Source: RYN-230 sp963717125 | GTDB lineage: Bacteria > Actinomycetota > Actinomycetes > Streptosporangiales > Streptosporangiaceae | NCBI GenBank assembly: GCA_963717125.1 | Contig: CAVQVG010000007.1 | Location: 992,001-1,056,000 of the forward strand | Length of the DNA: 64,000 nt | Reading direction: 5' to 3' | Shown: one piece after another, positions 14,585 through 24,065 of the stretch | Layout: the number at the start of each line of letters is the position of its first letter | Numbering within the stretch: position 1 is the first letter of the stretch | The notes under the pieces: model-generated | What the model saw: the letters and a program-made list of their open reading frames with translations, nothing else | Told to the model about the DNA's origin: nothing | Database searches by the model: none | Translations under genes and position numbers: made by a program

Positions 14585-15799
14585 TCATATCCGGGTCCCC
14601 TTCCCGGTAATCCCCCACAGGTCGGCCACCGGCTTGTCGGTGGCCAGGTCGCGGTACTCCGGATGGGGCGCCGCGATCACCAGCACGTCCGCCCGCGTCA
14701 GGACCTCGTCCAGCGGGCTGAACCGCTCGTCAGCGATGTATGGGTCGGTGCACAGCGTCTCGTTCGCCTTCAGCAGCAGGATCTTCCGTAGCTTGTAGGA
14801 CAGGCTCTCCCTTGGGTCGTCGCTGCCCGCCTTGAAGGCCATACCCAGCACCCCGACGGTCAGTGACGGCAGATCGAACCGATCCTCGAGCCGGGACACG
14901 ATGTACAGCGGCAGGCCCTCGTTGATCAGCATCGCCGAGTGACCCAGCACGAACTTGTTCTGGTTGAACGCGGCCAGCTGCATCGTGTCCTTCAGCAGGC
15001 AGGGCCCGGCGGCAAACCCGGCCCCCGGCATATCCGCCGCCCGCGGATAGTCCTGCCGGATCGCCCGGCGAATCCGCTCGAAGTCCAGGCCATAGTCGTT
15101 GGACATCATCCAGAACTGATTCGCGGTGGCGAATTTAATGTAACGCCAAGTGTTGGTAAACAGCTTTGCCAGCTCGGCCTCTTCGGGCTCCAGCCGGATG
15201 ATCTCATCGGTAAGGGTCCGGAAAAACTTCTCCGCCCGGTCGCCGGCCCGTGCGGTACGCGCCCCGACAATCTGCGGCAGGTCGAACAGCTCGGTCATGG
15301 CGTGCCCCTCAGCGATCCGCTCTGGGCAGAACGCCACGTCCACCTGCAGGCCACGCTTGCTCAGCAGCCGCTCGGTCAGCGCGGTCACGGTGGGGTGGAC
15401 GGTGCTGCGCAGGATGACCAGCTGCCCGTCCACCAGGTGCGCGGCGCACCGGTCCAGCGCACCAGGGACCGCACCCAGGTCCGGGTTGAGGTGTTCGTCA
15501 ACCGGGGTGCCGACGACGACTATCAGCACCTCAGCCGCGCCGACCACGGCCGGGTCGGTGGTGGCCTGCAGGCTGCCGTCCGCGACCGCGGCGCGCAGCG
15601 GCTCATCCGCCCCGTCCTCGGTGAACGGCATCCGGCCCTCGTTGACCGTGGCCACCGCGGCGGCGTTCAGGTCGTACAGCCGGACCGACAGCCCGCGTGA
15701 CGCGAGCGCCACCCCGAAGGGCAGCCCGACGCGGCCACAGCCCCCGATGATCACCACGTCCGCAGAGAACACAGGAGTTCCCGCTTGCTCCGCAACCAT
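14585..15799 (-). CDS. UDP-glucose/UDP-N-acetylmannosamine dehydrogenase family
   Basis: The enzyme oxidises a nucleotide sugar twice to the uronic acid using NAD+. The 404-residue product has a Rossmann start VVIIGGCGRVGLPFGVALA, the VGTPVDE motif, CPERIAEGHA, and the catalytic-cysteine segment GFAAGPCLLKDT. The tail has GMAFKAGSDDPRES, as in WecC/UgdH proteins. ATG 15799 is chosen because GCGAGGAAAC precedes it; the upstream open frame is not conserved-looking. It is first in the minus-strand glycan operon and supplies acidic sugar. The RIAEGHAMTEL form leans towards the WecC/ManNAc side, but UDP-glucose is possible. Confidence 0.88.
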   Translation of the reverse strand: MVAEQAGTPVFSADVVIIGGCGRVGLPFGVALASRGLSVRLYDLNAAAVATVNEGRMPFTEDGADEPLRAAVADGSLQATTDPAVVGAAEVLIVVVGTPVDEHLNPDLGAVPGALDRCAAHLVDGQLVILRSTVHPTVTALTERLLSKRGLQVDVAFCPERIAEGHAMTELFDLPQIVGARTARAGDRAEKFFRTLTDEIIRLEPEEAELAKLFTNTWRYIKFATANQFWMMSNDYGLDFERIRRAIRQDYPRAADMPGAGFAAGPCLLKDTMQLAAFNQNKFVLGHSAMLINEGLPLYIVSRLEDRFDLPSLTVGVLGMAFKAGSDDPRESLSYKLRKILLLKANETLCTDPYIADERFSPLDEVLTRADVLVIAAPHPEYRDLATDKPVADLWGITGKGTRI

Positions 15800-16110
15800 G
15801 TTTCCTCGCCTCAGGCCCAGCCGCAGCGATCTGCCGGCGTTTACGGACGGCGGTGAGAATCCATCGCCGCACTTCCTGTAACCCCCGAAGCCCCCAGGCA
15901 GCAGGCCCGGCGTCCGATAGCATCCCGGAGGATGCACCCCGTATCCGACGCTGGCTACGGGCGGAGCGAATGGCAACAGCACCCGGTTTCCGGTTACGGC
16001 AAGATACCGCACTCTGGGCAGCACAGCCTAATTGCTAGGCTATTACCCAATAGCAATACCTGATCTTGGTAAATCCCGCGCAAAGGGGACTTGGTGCGCG
16101 AACAGCCTGA
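15800..16110. other. Intergenic region: glycan-operon leader and T4SS-operon end
   Basis: No gene is visible in these 311 bases. They are the upstream region of the minus-strand glycan operon and the downstream end of the T4SS operon. A lower-GC patch at 16020-16080 contains ATTGCTA (16031-16037) mirrored by TAGCAAT (16051-16057), and the nested GCTATT/AATAGC hairpin (16039-16044, 16049-16054). GCATCC/GGATGC forms another small hairpin near 15920-15935. Either could be terminator or operator; I cannot assign a riboswitch class. Confidence 0.4.
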
Positions 16111-17250
16111 CTAGCCAGCCGCCTGCGCGGGAAGCGTAACCCCGGAGTGCGCCCAGGGCCTGCTGAAGCCGACCACGGTGCCATCGCCGGCCGCCGAGCC
16201 GGGCGTGCCGAACTGCGAGATCCGGATCGGGAAGCCGGTCGCGTACGCCTCGATCATCGTGTTCTTGCCGATGACCAGGCCGACATGCCCGGGTGACGCG
16301 GGCGTGCCGTCCGAGCCCGCGAAGAACACCAGGTCCCCCGGCCGGACCTGGCTGGCGGAGACCCGCGGCCCCCAGGACCACTGCTCCTGCGACGTTCGCG
16401 GGATGTTGATGCCGGCCGCCCGGTAGGCCATCATCACCAGCCCGGAACAGTCGAAGGCATCCGGCCCGGTGCCACCCCACAGGTAGGGCTTGCCCAGCTG
16501 CTCCCGGGCGTAGCTGATCGCCGTGGCCACCACCTGGTTCGGCACCTGGCCGGTCTGCACGCTGGTGAGGCATTCCGGCGCGCTCACCGTGGTGGTGTTG
16601 CTCACCGTGTAGCCGCCGCGGCTGTAGATGGCCGCCCAGTTCAGCACGGCCTGGACGTAGGACTGGAGGTGGTTGTAGGCGAAGATGGCCGCGCTGGCGT
16701 TGCTCTGCACGCCGTGCTGCACGAGGTACTTGGCCGCCCCGGCGATGGCATCCGCGGGATCGTAGACGTTGGCCACGCCGTCGCCGTCCTCATCGGTCGC
16801 GACGCCGCTGACCACCTGGGCGGCCGGGTGGACGGGGGCGCCGCCCCAGGTATTGCCGGACGCCCCGCCGATGCCGATCTGCATCGGCCCGGCGGCGCCG
16901 AACCCGTTCTGCCCGGAGTGCACGCCGGGCAGGTTGGACCGGCCGTCGTCGCTCTCCACCATGCCGATCCCGGCCAGGATGACCCAGGGCACCCCGTCCT
17001 GCTGCCCGACCTTCTGGAACAGCGTCAGGTAGTTGGCCGGGATCGAGTTGTGCGCGGCGGTGGTGGCTACCGGCTGGCTGGTCTTGCTGCTGGCCGGGCT
17101 GGGGCAGCCGACGCCCGCGGCGAACAGCATGGCGCCGCCGCCGATCATCGCCATCGGCACCACCGCCACCCCGGTGACCAGCAGCCCGGCGAGCACGATG
17201 GCCACCAGTGCGGCCACCCGTCCCCGGCTGACGGACACGTGCCAGTTCAC
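16111..17250 (-). CDS. Secreted/anchored cell-wall hydrolase: SLT-like plus NlpC/P60 (TcpG/VirB1-like)
   Basis: This wall-lytic protein would open peptidoglycan for a secretion channel. GTG 17250 overlaps the previous stop (GTGA) and is preferred to the longer frame. Residues about 9-50 form a membrane anchor (VAALVAIVLAGLLVTGVAVV). A lysozyme-like SLT domain follows, with WVILAGIGMVESDDG (catalytic Glu) and GAAGPMQIG. The C-terminal NlpC/P60 peptidase has DAFDCSGLVMMAYRAAG (Cys), SPGHVGLVIG (His) and MIEAYATG. The two-domain layout matches TcpG of pCW3 and Tn916 Orf14. It is the last gene of the T4SS-like operon. Confidence 0.9.
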   Translation of the reverse strand: MNWHVSVSRGRVAALVAIVLAGLLVTGVAVVPMAMIGGGAMLFAAGVGCPSPASSKTSQPVATTAAHNSIPANYLTLFQKVGQQDGVPWVILAGIGMVESDDGRSNLPGVHSGQNGFGAAGPMQIGIGGASGNTWGGAPVHPAAQVVSGVATDEDGDGVANVYDPADAIAGAAKYLVQHGVQSNASAAIFAYNHLQSYVQAVLNWAAIYSRGGYTVSNTTTVSAPECLTSVQTGQVPNQVVATAISYAREQLGKPYLWGGTGPDAFDCSGLVMMAYRAAGINIPRTSQEQWSWGPRVSASQVRPGDLVFFAGSDGTPASPGHVGLVIGKNTMIEAYATGFPIRISQFGTPGSAAGDGTVVGFSRPWAHSGVTLPAQAAG

Positions 17251-17906
17251 GTATTGCCCGCCTGCGCGGGCTCGATGTCGTTGACCAGCCAGGTTCCGGC
17301 GTTGTTGACCACGGTGATGGCCCATTGCGAGCTGCCCTGGCTGTTGCCCTGGGTCGTGTGCAGCCGCTGGTTGATGGTGACCACGAAGATGAGGCTGGAC
17401 GCGCCGTAGCTGCGCAGCGAGTTGATCACCGCCTGGGCCGTGGCGACCTGCCGCTGCTTGACCCGCTGGCTGGCCACGCCGAGCGTGCTGTACCCCCGGG
17501 CCAGGGTGCCGGTGAGCTCGGTGGTGGCCAGGCTGCGCATCGAGGCCACGTAGCTGGCGCCGCTCTCCCGGTAGGAGAACGTGTCGTAGGCCACGCCGAA
17601 CGCCTCGGTCACGCTGGCCGCCTTGGCCAGGTCGGCCCGGCTGAACGGGAGCCAGGCGTAGATGTTGGGCGCGGACGGGGCCGCGGTGCCGGCGGGTGGG
17701 GCGGAACTGGATGGCGCCGGGCTGGACGGGGCTGGCGCCGCGCTACCGGACGGGTGGGCCGATGCGGTCGGCCGCGCCGGGCCGCCCGGCGGCCCCTGGC
17801 CCAGGGCAGCCCGCACACCCGGGATCAGCAGGTACGCGCCGGTCCCGCCGAGCACCACGACGATGCCCAGGAAGGCCAGCACCCGCTGGCGCGGGGAAAG
17901 ATCCAT
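17247..17906 (-). CDS. VirB8-like/NTF2-fold single-pass membrane protein of the T4SS cluster
   Basis: The 219-residue product has a short cytoplasmic tail, one membrane segment (VLAFLGIVVVLGGTGAYLLI), a Pro/Ser/Ala linker (about 40-80), and a C-terminal domain ending VVNNAGTWLVNDIEPA. That ending resembles the NTF2-like domain of VirB8/TcpC. The wall hydrolase start overlaps its stop, and the VirB6-like gene ends 10 bases before it. It would be a second VirB8-type bridge beside TcpC at the head of the operon. Homology is inferred from layout and the terminal strand pattern. Confidence 0.65.
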   Translation of the reverse strand: MDLSPRQRVLAFLGIVVVLGGTGAYLLIPGVRAALGQGPPGGPARPTASAHPSGSAAPAPSSPAPSSSAPPAGTAAPSAPNIYAWLPFSRADLAKAASVTEAFGVAYDTFSYRESGASYVASMRSLATTELTGTLARGYSTLGVASQRVKQRQVATAQAVINSLRSYGASSLIFVVTINQRLHTTQGNSQGSSQWAITVVNNAGTWLVNDIEPAQAGNT

Positions 17907-17915
17907 CGTGGCCCG

Positions 17916-20564
17916 CTACTTCTTCCGGCGCACCGGGCGCAGCCAGAAGGGCCCGGGCGGGCTGGCGTCAGCGGCGCCGTTGCCGCTGTCGGCTGGCGGC
18001 TCGCCCGCGGGCTGGCCGCCGCCGCCCGGCCCGGCGGACTGGCCGCGCGGCGGCGGGGCGGCGCCGCGGCCCGGCCCGCGGGCCGGGCTGGGGCTGCGCG
18101 CCGGGCTGCCGGCCGACCCGGCGCCTGCGCCGCGCGCCGGGCCCTGGGTGCGCGGCGGCCGCCCGCCGCGGGACGGCGCACCGAACCAGGGCGGCGCTGA
18201 GCCAGACGGCTGGGCGGGCGCGGCCCCGGACGGCTGGGCCGGGCGGGCCGACCCGGACGGCTGGGCGGCCCGGCCGGACGGCCGGGCGGGGGCGCTGGAC
18301 GGCGGCGGGGCGGCCGCGGGCGGCCGCGGCGCCACCCCCGGCCAGCGCTGCCGGGCCGTGGACGGCGCGGCCGCGGCGGGCCGGGCCGGGGGCGGGCTGG
18401 CCGGGCCGCTGGCGGCGGCCGGGGGGCTGGCTGTCGACCCGGACGGCCCGCCGGACCGGGTCCGGCCGGTGCCGGCGCCGCCGGTGCCACTCCGGGACCA
18501 GCCCGAGGCGGGCCGCGGTCCGGTGCCGTCCCGGTCGGGCAGGTCCAGCGGCGGCGCGGCCGCCGGGCTGGTGTCGCTGCCCGGGGTGGCCCGGCCGCGG
18601 CCCCGGGTGGCCAGCCCGGCCCGCGCCGAGGCGTTCTGGTAGGCGTCCTCGGACTGGGCATCCCCCGTGGTGCCCGGCTGATCGGCGCCGGTCCTGTCCT
18701 CGCCGGATCCGGCCGCGGCCCCCGCCGCCGCCCCGGCAGCCGCGCCCGCGCCGCCCGCCACCGCCACCTTGGCGGCCATGCCAGCCGCCTGCGCGGGGTT
18801 GCGCCGGGCCCAGCGCGCGGCCCGGTAGGCCGCGAACCCGGGCACGCCCACCGTGGCCGCGTCCACCGTGTTCCGGCGGGCCACGTCGCCCGCGCGGCGA
18901 AGTTCGGTGTCGCCGCGATCCCGGGAGCCGACCATGCCGTAGCCAACCGCCGAGAACAGGTGCACGAACGGCTTGCGGTAGATGAACACGGCCACCGTGA
19001 CCAGGGCGATCATCAGGATCTTCAGCGCCCAGGGCAGCGTCGCGTCGCTGGTGCCCATGATCAGCGAGTAGGCGTACAGCAGCACGCTCAGCACTAGCGC
19101 GATGGCCGCCTGTTTCAGCAGCACGCCGATCAGCATCTCGAACCAGCGCAGCGCGACCACCCGGCCGAAGCCGGGATGAGTACCCACGATCAGGAAGAAC
19201 GGCCCGGCCACCAGCAGCAGCAGGAAGCCGAGCTTCAGGATGATCAAAGTGATCGCGATCAGCAGCACCAGCACGCCCGCGACCAGCGCGGCGAACAGCG
19301 CGGCGAACGCGATCTCCAGCCGGGTGGGGTACTGGTTGCCCTGGAACAGCGAGTAGACGGCCGGGTCGTTCTGCTTGATGGCGGCGGCGATACCGGCGTA
19401 GGTGTTCTCCTTGGCCGTGATCAGCGACGGGGTGGCGTTCTCGTTGGTCGCGATGGCCTGAGCCCACAGCAGCTGACGGCCGTACTGGTTGACCACGGTG
19501 GGCTTGGCGCCCTTACCGGTGGTGTATACGGTGGTGCCGAACTCCCCGTCCAGCCACGGCTTGCAGACCAGCACGGTCCATAGCTCGTTGGCGTTCTGGT
19601 CCACGATCGACGAGCCGCCGGTGTAGCTGAAGCTGGCCGTCTTGACCTGGGGGTCGGTGCCGCCGACCGGCACGCAGTTGCTCTGCGCCGGGGCGGGCAG
19701 CCCAGCGAACGCGACGTTCAGCGTCTGGGTGATCCCGTCGGACACGGTCTTGCCCATGCCGGTGAAGTCGGCTGGGCGCCCGATCAGCCAGATCGCGGCC
19801 GCACACGCGATGACCATCCAGATGGTGCCCTCGATGGTCCGGGTGGCCCGCTTGCGGATCAGGCCCTGCCAGGCCAGCCAGATCGCGCCGAGGATGACGA
19901 CCGGGGCCAGGTACGGGAAGTAGATCGCGTTGCCCAGGCTGGTGATCAGCTGGTCCACCGAGTTGGTCAGCCAGGACAGGATGCCCTCGCCAGCCGCCGA
20001 CTGGTAGACGGTGATGGTGACCCGGTCCAGCGCCTTGGACGCGTCGAACACCATCCCGGCGACGCTGTTACCGATCAGCGACGTCATGTCCGAGCACTGC
20101 ATGTCGTAGGCGGCCCAGGACTGGCCCGCCATGCCGTAGCTCTCGTACAGCGTGGGCGTTGGCTTACCCCCGGTGGCGGGCGGCGCGATCAGCGAGTCGA
20201 TGCCGCCGTTGGCCGGCTCCGGGGCCGGCACCGACGGCTGGCAGATGTTGTTCAGGTCGCCGATCAGGCCACTGGAACCCGCGTTGCAGAAGCCGAGCAG
20301 CCCGCCGATGTCGCCGATGCCCGGGACGCCGCAGATCCCGCCGGGGGCGGCCGGCTGGGTGACGGTGGCCGGATCGGCCTGGCCGGCGTGCTGCACCGTG
20401 CCGGCGTGCTGCGCCGTGCTAGCCGCTGACCCCGCCGCGCCCACCGCGGCCTGGGCGATGGCCGGCGACCCGAGCACGCCTGCGATGACCACGGCGATGA
20501 TGATGCCGGGCACGGTCAGGGCTCTGCGGGCACGCGCGGCTGCCCGGCGGAAGAGTCTGGCCAT
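17916..20564 (-). CDS. VirB6/TrbL/TcpH-like polytopic conjugation-type membrane protein
   Basis: This is an 882-residue protein. ATG 20564 follows CAGGAG by about six bases. There is an N-terminal hydrophobic signal (GIIIAVVIAGVLGSPAIAQA), then a Cys-containing extracytoplasmic region. At least six membrane segments follow, including FPYLAPVVILGAIWLAW, the cluster LVAGVLVLLIAITLIILKLG and FLLLLVAGPFFLIVG, and LKILMIALVTVAVFIY. A very long Pro/Ala/Ser-rich cytoplasmic tail fills residues 600-882. This matches the VirB6/TcpH channel scaffold. Its first 146 bases overlap the end of the VirB4 frame, which is unusual. Confidence 0.8.
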   Translation of the reverse strand: MARLFRRAAARARRALTVPGIIIAVVIAGVLGSPAIAQAAVGAAGSAASTAQHAGTVQHAGQADPATVTQPAAPGGICGVPGIGDIGGLLGFCNAGSSGLIGDLNNICQPSVPAPEPANGGIDSLIAPPATGGKPTPTLYESYGMAGQSWAAYDMQCSDMTSLIGNSVAGMVFDASKALDRVTITVYQSAAGEGILSWLTNSVDQLITSLGNAIYFPYLAPVVILGAIWLAWQGLIRKRATRTIEGTIWMVIACAAAIWLIGRPADFTGMGKTVSDGITQTLNVAFAGLPAPAQSNCVPVGGTDPQVKTASFSYTGGSSIVDQNANELWTVLVCKPWLDGEFGTTVYTTGKGAKPTVVNQYGRQLLWAQAIATNENATPSLITAKENTYAGIAAAIKQNDPAVYSLFQGNQYPTRLEIAFAALFAALVAGVLVLLIAITLIILKLGFLLLLVAGPFFLIVGTHPGFGRVVALRWFEMLIGVLLKQAAIALVLSVLLYAYSLIMGTSDATLPWALKILMIALVTVAVFIYRKPFVHLFSAVGYGMVGSRDRGDTELRRAGDVARRNTVDAATVGVPGFAAYRAARWARRNPAQAAGMAAKVAVAGGAGAAAGAAAGAAAGSGEDRTGADQPGTTGDAQSEDAYQNASARAGLATRGRGRATPGSDTSPAAAPPLDLPDRDGTGPRPASGWSRSGTGGAGTGRTRSGGPSGSTASPPAAASGPASPPPARPAAAAPSTARQRWPGVAPRPPAAAPPPSSAPARPSGRAAQPSGSARPAQPSGAAPAQPSGSAPPWFGAPSRGGRPPRTQGPARGAGAGSAGSPARSPSPARGPGRGAAPPPRGQSAGPGGGGQPAGEPPADSGNGAADASPPGPFWLRPVRRKK

Positions 20565-23124
20565 CTTGAGCTCCTGAAGCCTGGGGGGCAAGGCTGGGAC
20601 AGGCATGGGTGCTGAACGCCGGCGACCGGGCCGGCTCGCTGGGCGGTTCGGCGCCTAACAGGCCGGTATCAGGGTCGCTGTCCGGCGGCGCGGTCTGCTT
20701 CTCGGCAGGCCGGGCACGCGTGGGGTTGGTGTCCAGCCATTGCCGTACTTCATCGGAGATCAGGTCGATGCCGATGCGGCCCGCCCTGCCCTCCAGGTCA
20801 CGGAAAATGCACTCGCCGTTGCCGAGCCCCCGCAGCACGGCCTTGTGTTCCTCCGACGCCTCGACGCCCAGCAGGGCCATCACGTTGGTCACCTCGACGC
20901 GTTCCGAGGACCGGAACGCGAACACGCTGGATAGGCAGTTGGTCACCTGCTCGTTCAGCAGGTCGCCCGCGTTCTGCGAGACCAGGATCAGCGCGGTGTT
21001 CCGCGACCGGCCCATCCGGGACACCTCAGGCACCAGCTTGGCCCCCTGCGGCGTGGCGGTGATCGCCCACGCTTCATCGAGGAAGATAGCTTTCGGCAGC
21101 CGCCGGTCCAGGGCGTTCAGCAATCTGCGGGCGAACTGGGAGACCAGGTAGAGCAGCGCTACGGACAGGCGCTGCTCGTAGGAGTAGTCTTCCCGGCCGG
21201 CCGCGGTATCCGGCAGCGTCAGGCCGGCCAGGGTGAACACGGTGGTCCAGCCGGCCGTGTCGATCTGCTGGCCGCCGGACGGGGCGAAGCACAGCCGGGC
21301 CAGCCGCATCTCGGACATGGACCGGAGCACCGCGCCGAGATTCTTCGACGCCGGGTTGACGGACTCCTCCAGGTGCCGGATGACCTTGCCCAGGCTGGGC
21401 CGCTCCCGGCCGGCCACGCTGGCCACCGCCTGGATCATCGCGCTCTCCCGCTCCTCGCTCATCCGCGGCAGCAGCAGGCGCAGCGTCTCGGTGGCCATGG
21501 TCCGCTTCTCGGCCAGGTCGTCGCCGAACGAGAACGGGTCGAGCAGCCCGGGCGCGGCCGCGCCGAGCGGCAGCACCCGCGCCTTCCGGCCGTGCTTGGC
21601 CAGCAGATCGACCAGGGGTTCCGCGTCACCCTTGGGGTCGATCACGGCGACCGTCACGCCGCGCAGCGCGCACTGCAGGATGAGCAGCAGGGCCAGCGTG
21701 GTCTTCCCGCCGCCCGGCTCGCCGGTGATGGCGATGGCGGTGGGCCGGTTCAGCGCCGCGGCCAGCAGCGGATCGAAGTGCACCACCGACCGCGCCCGGC
21801 CCAGCGTCTCGCCGATGTACGGGCCCACCCAGCCCTGCTCGTTGTTCGGCCGGTCACCCAGGCCCACCGTGGCCGTCGGCACCCCGCCCGCGATCGTGTA
21901 CAGCGGCTGGCGCTGCACGTAGGAGCTCAGCCGGACCCGGTCCCCCGGCAGCGACTCGCGGAGCAGCGAGAACTGGTCGCCGGTGGAGTTCACCACGTCG
22001 ATGCCCATGTCCCGGTAGTGCTCGACGACGGCCTCGACCCGGCGCTGGCACAGCTCCCGGGTCGGCGCGGCGACCATGATCCGGTGCCACCCGTAGACGA
22101 ACGGCAGCCGCTCCTTGGTGATGCCGTGCTCCAGCATCCGGGCCGCGACGATCTGCTCGGCCAGGGCCAGCGGCGCGTCCACGCCCGCTTCCCGGATGTG
22201 CGCGTCCATGTCCCGGGCGTGCGCGAGCCTGCGCCCCACGTCCTTGCTCGCCTTGGCCGGCGGGATCAGCCGCATCCGCGAGCTGATCTCGACCGGGAAC
22301 GGCAGCGAGTCGGCGAAATGCAGCCACGGCTCGCCGTCCGGGAAGGACATCACGTCGGGGAACCGGGAGAAGGACAGGAACGCCACGAAAGACTCCCCGC
22401 CCGCGTGTTCCAGGCCGAGGATCGAACGGCCGTTGTGCACCTGGCCCTCGTACAGCGCCTCGATCTCACCCGGCCCCCAGCGGCGGCGGCGCACCGCGGA
22501 CGGCCGCGGGTCGCCGGCCGTGCCCATCAGCGTGTGCCGGACCAGCCAGGCGATCTCGTCGCTGCTGGCGTGCCGGGCGGCCAGCGCGCTGGCGCCCAGC
22601 GCCCGGCCGAGCCGCTCGGCGTGGTCGGTCCACCGGTTGATCTCGGTGTTGGACAGCGCCTCGTCGTCCAGGCCCATCGCCTGCTCGCCGGCCTTGTAGG
22701 CGTTCAGGAACTGGGCGAACACGCCGCCGGACAGCTGCGCGCCCATGCTCCGCTGGCCGAGCCGGACGCCCAGGTAGACCTCCTTGGTCCAGAAGTCCTT
22801 GGCCCAGACGTGCCGGTACATCTCGTCCAGGTAGTTGCGCCAGCCCGGGCCACCGTCCGAGGTCTCGTCGAGCTGGGCGGCCCATTCCGCCGCCGGGTAG
22901 GAGCGATGCACGATGCGCAGGTGCACCTCGGCGTCCGGCATCCGGATGGCGGCCAGCGCCACGGTGATATTGGTGGCCAGGGCTTCCCGGTCGACCGGGG
23001 TGGTGAACTCGTACGGCTGGGTGGGCAGCCGGTAGTACGCCCAGGCGTGCGTCTCGGTCAGCAGGATCCGGTCGTCGAAATAGCGCACGCTGAGCCGCGA
23101 CCGGCCGCGGGTCCGGGAGCTCAT
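20419..23124 (-). CDS. VirB4/TcpF/TraC-family secretion ATPase
   Basis: This is the energising ATPase of the T4SS-like system. ATG 23124 overlaps the MinD-like stop (ATGA). The 901-residue product has an N-terminal membrane-associated domain, Walker A GEPGGGKTT near residue 455, DPKGDAEPLVDLL, Walker B AIFLDEAWAI near residue 697 and LVSQNAGDLL (the Q sensor). These are typical of VirB4. The last 60 or so residues (after TGLLGAEPPSEPARSP) read through the start of the VirB6-like gene in another frame and look non-coding in composition. An indel may have removed an earlier stop. Confidence 0.9.
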   Translation of the reverse strand: MSSRTRGRSRLSVRYFDDRILLTETHAWAYYRLPTQPYEFTTPVDREALATNITVALAAIRMPDAEVHLRIVHRSYPAAEWAAQLDETSDGGPGWRNYLDEMYRHVWAKDFWTKEVYLGVRLGQRSMGAQLSGGVFAQFLNAYKAGEQAMGLDDEALSNTEINRWTDHAERLGRALGASALAARHASSDEIAWLVRHTLMGTAGDPRPSAVRRRRWGPGEIEALYEGQVHNGRSILGLEHAGGESFVAFLSFSRFPDVMSFPDGEPWLHFADSLPFPVEISSRMRLIPPAKASKDVGRRLAHARDMDAHIREAGVDAPLALAEQIVAARMLEHGITKERLPFVYGWHRIMVAAPTRELCQRRVEAVVEHYRDMGIDVVNSTGDQFSLLRESLPGDRVRLSSYVQRQPLYTIAGGVPTATVGLGDRPNNEQGWVGPYIGETLGRARSVVHFDPLLAAALNRPTAIAITGEPGGGKTTLALLLILQCALRGVTVAVIDPKGDAEPLVDLLAKHGRKARVLPLGAAAPGLLDPFSFGDDLAEKRTMATETLRLLLPRMSEERESAMIQAVASVAGRERPSLGKVIRHLEESVNPASKNLGAVLRSMSEMRLARLCFAPSGGQQIDTAGWTTVFTLAGLTLPDTAAGREDYSYEQRLSVALLYLVSQFARRLLNALDRRLPKAIFLDEAWAITATPQGAKLVPEVSRMGRSRNTALILVSQNAGDLLNEQVTNCLSSVFAFRSSERVEVTNVMALLGVEASEEHKAVLRGLGNGECIFRDLEGRAGRIGIDLISDEVRQWLDTNPTRARPAEKQTAPPDSDPDTGLLGAEPPSEPARSPAFSTHACPSLAPQASGAQDGQTLPPGSRACPQSPDRARHHHRRGHRRRARVAGHRPGRGGRGGVSG

Positions 23125-24065
23125 GTGGCCGCCCCGTTTGGCCGGGCGGGCTCCACCGCGAGCGCCGAGACCAGCACGCCGGCCAGCGCCGTGTAGGCGT
23201 GCTGCACCGGCGGCCGCAGCTGCCCGAACCGGGAGGCCGGGCCGATGTCGCCGATGTCCTGCTCGGTGGGCGGCGCGCCGAGGTTGTCGTCCCACGGCAC
23301 CCGGACGATCGCCCGGCACCGGCCGCGGACCACGAGTTCGGCCTGCTCGACATGGTTCATGCTCCGCTTGCTCACCCCGTTGATGACCGAGATCGAGTTG
23401 GTGCACAGATCGCCGTAGCCGTGCCCGTCCAGCCACTCCATCGTCATCGTCACCGCCTGGGCCGCGTCGGTGCTGGCCGGGGCGACCAGGACGAGCTGGT
23501 CGGCGGCGGCCAGCACCCGGGCCACCGCGGTGGCCCCCGGGTCGGCCAGGGTGAGCGGGTACCGGCTGGCCAGGATCCGGATGAGCCGGGCGTAATCGGC
23601 ATCCGTGAGGTCCGGGCGCCCGTCCCCGACCGAGTCGTGCGTGATGAGGTCCAGCTGGCCCCGCCCGCGCGGGCCGCCGGCCTGCTGGCCGGCCAGCAGG
23701 CCGCGGGCGGTGGCGGCCGGGGCGGTGTCGGCCAGCTGGGTCAGTGCGGCCTGGCCGGGGTTGAGGTCCAGCGCGGCCACTGGTTCGGTGCGCAGGCTGG
23801 CCAGCACGTCCGCGAGCATCAGCGTGGTCACGCTCTGCCCGGCGCCGACCGTGCAGCCGAGCACCACGATCAGCCGGGGCCCGCGGACGGGCAGCAGCAC
23901 CCGGGCCCGGTCCCGCCGCTCCATGTCCGGCCGGCCCGGCCCGTGCCCCCCGGGAACCACCCGGACGTACTCCCGCCAGCTGGTTCCGCCACGGTGCTGC
24001 CCGGGCGCGCCAACGGCCCGCTCGACGGCCGTCGGGCGGGCGCCGGCGCCGCCCCGGACCACCAC
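23121..24065 (-). CDS. MinD/ParA-like P-loop protein with degenerate Walker A, originally fused to TcpE-like protein
   Basis: The fold is MinD/SIMIBI-like: RLIVVLGCTVGAGQSVTT, then AALDLNPGQAAL, LTLADPGATAVARVLAAADQLVLVAPAS and VINGVSK. The Walker A reads GCTVGAGQS; both lysines of the deviant motif KGGxGKT are absent, so ATP hydrolysis is doubtful. No good ribosome-binding site precedes GTG 24065 or ATG 23924. The frame is open upstream to the tandem repeat at 24122, where a four-base shortfall moves it into the TcpE-like frame. I read the pair as one protein, TcpE-linker-MinD. The stop overlaps the VirB4 start. Confidence 0.75.
   Translation of the reverse strand: MVVRGGAGARPTAVERAVGAPGQHRGGTSWREYVRVVPGGHGPGRPDMERRDRARVLLPVRGPRLIVVLGCTVGAGQSVTTLMLADVLASLRTEPVAALDLNPGQAALTQLADTAPAATARGLLAGQQAGGPRGRGQLDLITHDSVGDGRPDLTDADYARLIRILASRYPLTLADPGATAVARVLAAADQLVLVAPASTDAAQAVTMTMEWLDGHGYGDLCTNSISVINGVSKRSMNHVEQAELVVRGRCRAIVRVPWDDNLGAPPTEQDIGDIGPASRFGQLRPPVQHAYTALAGVLVSALAVEPARPNGAAT

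Noticed and set aside
15850..15980. Possible riboswitch in the glycan operon leader
   Set aside because: Several small hairpins can be drawn, but no known aptamer core is recognisable.
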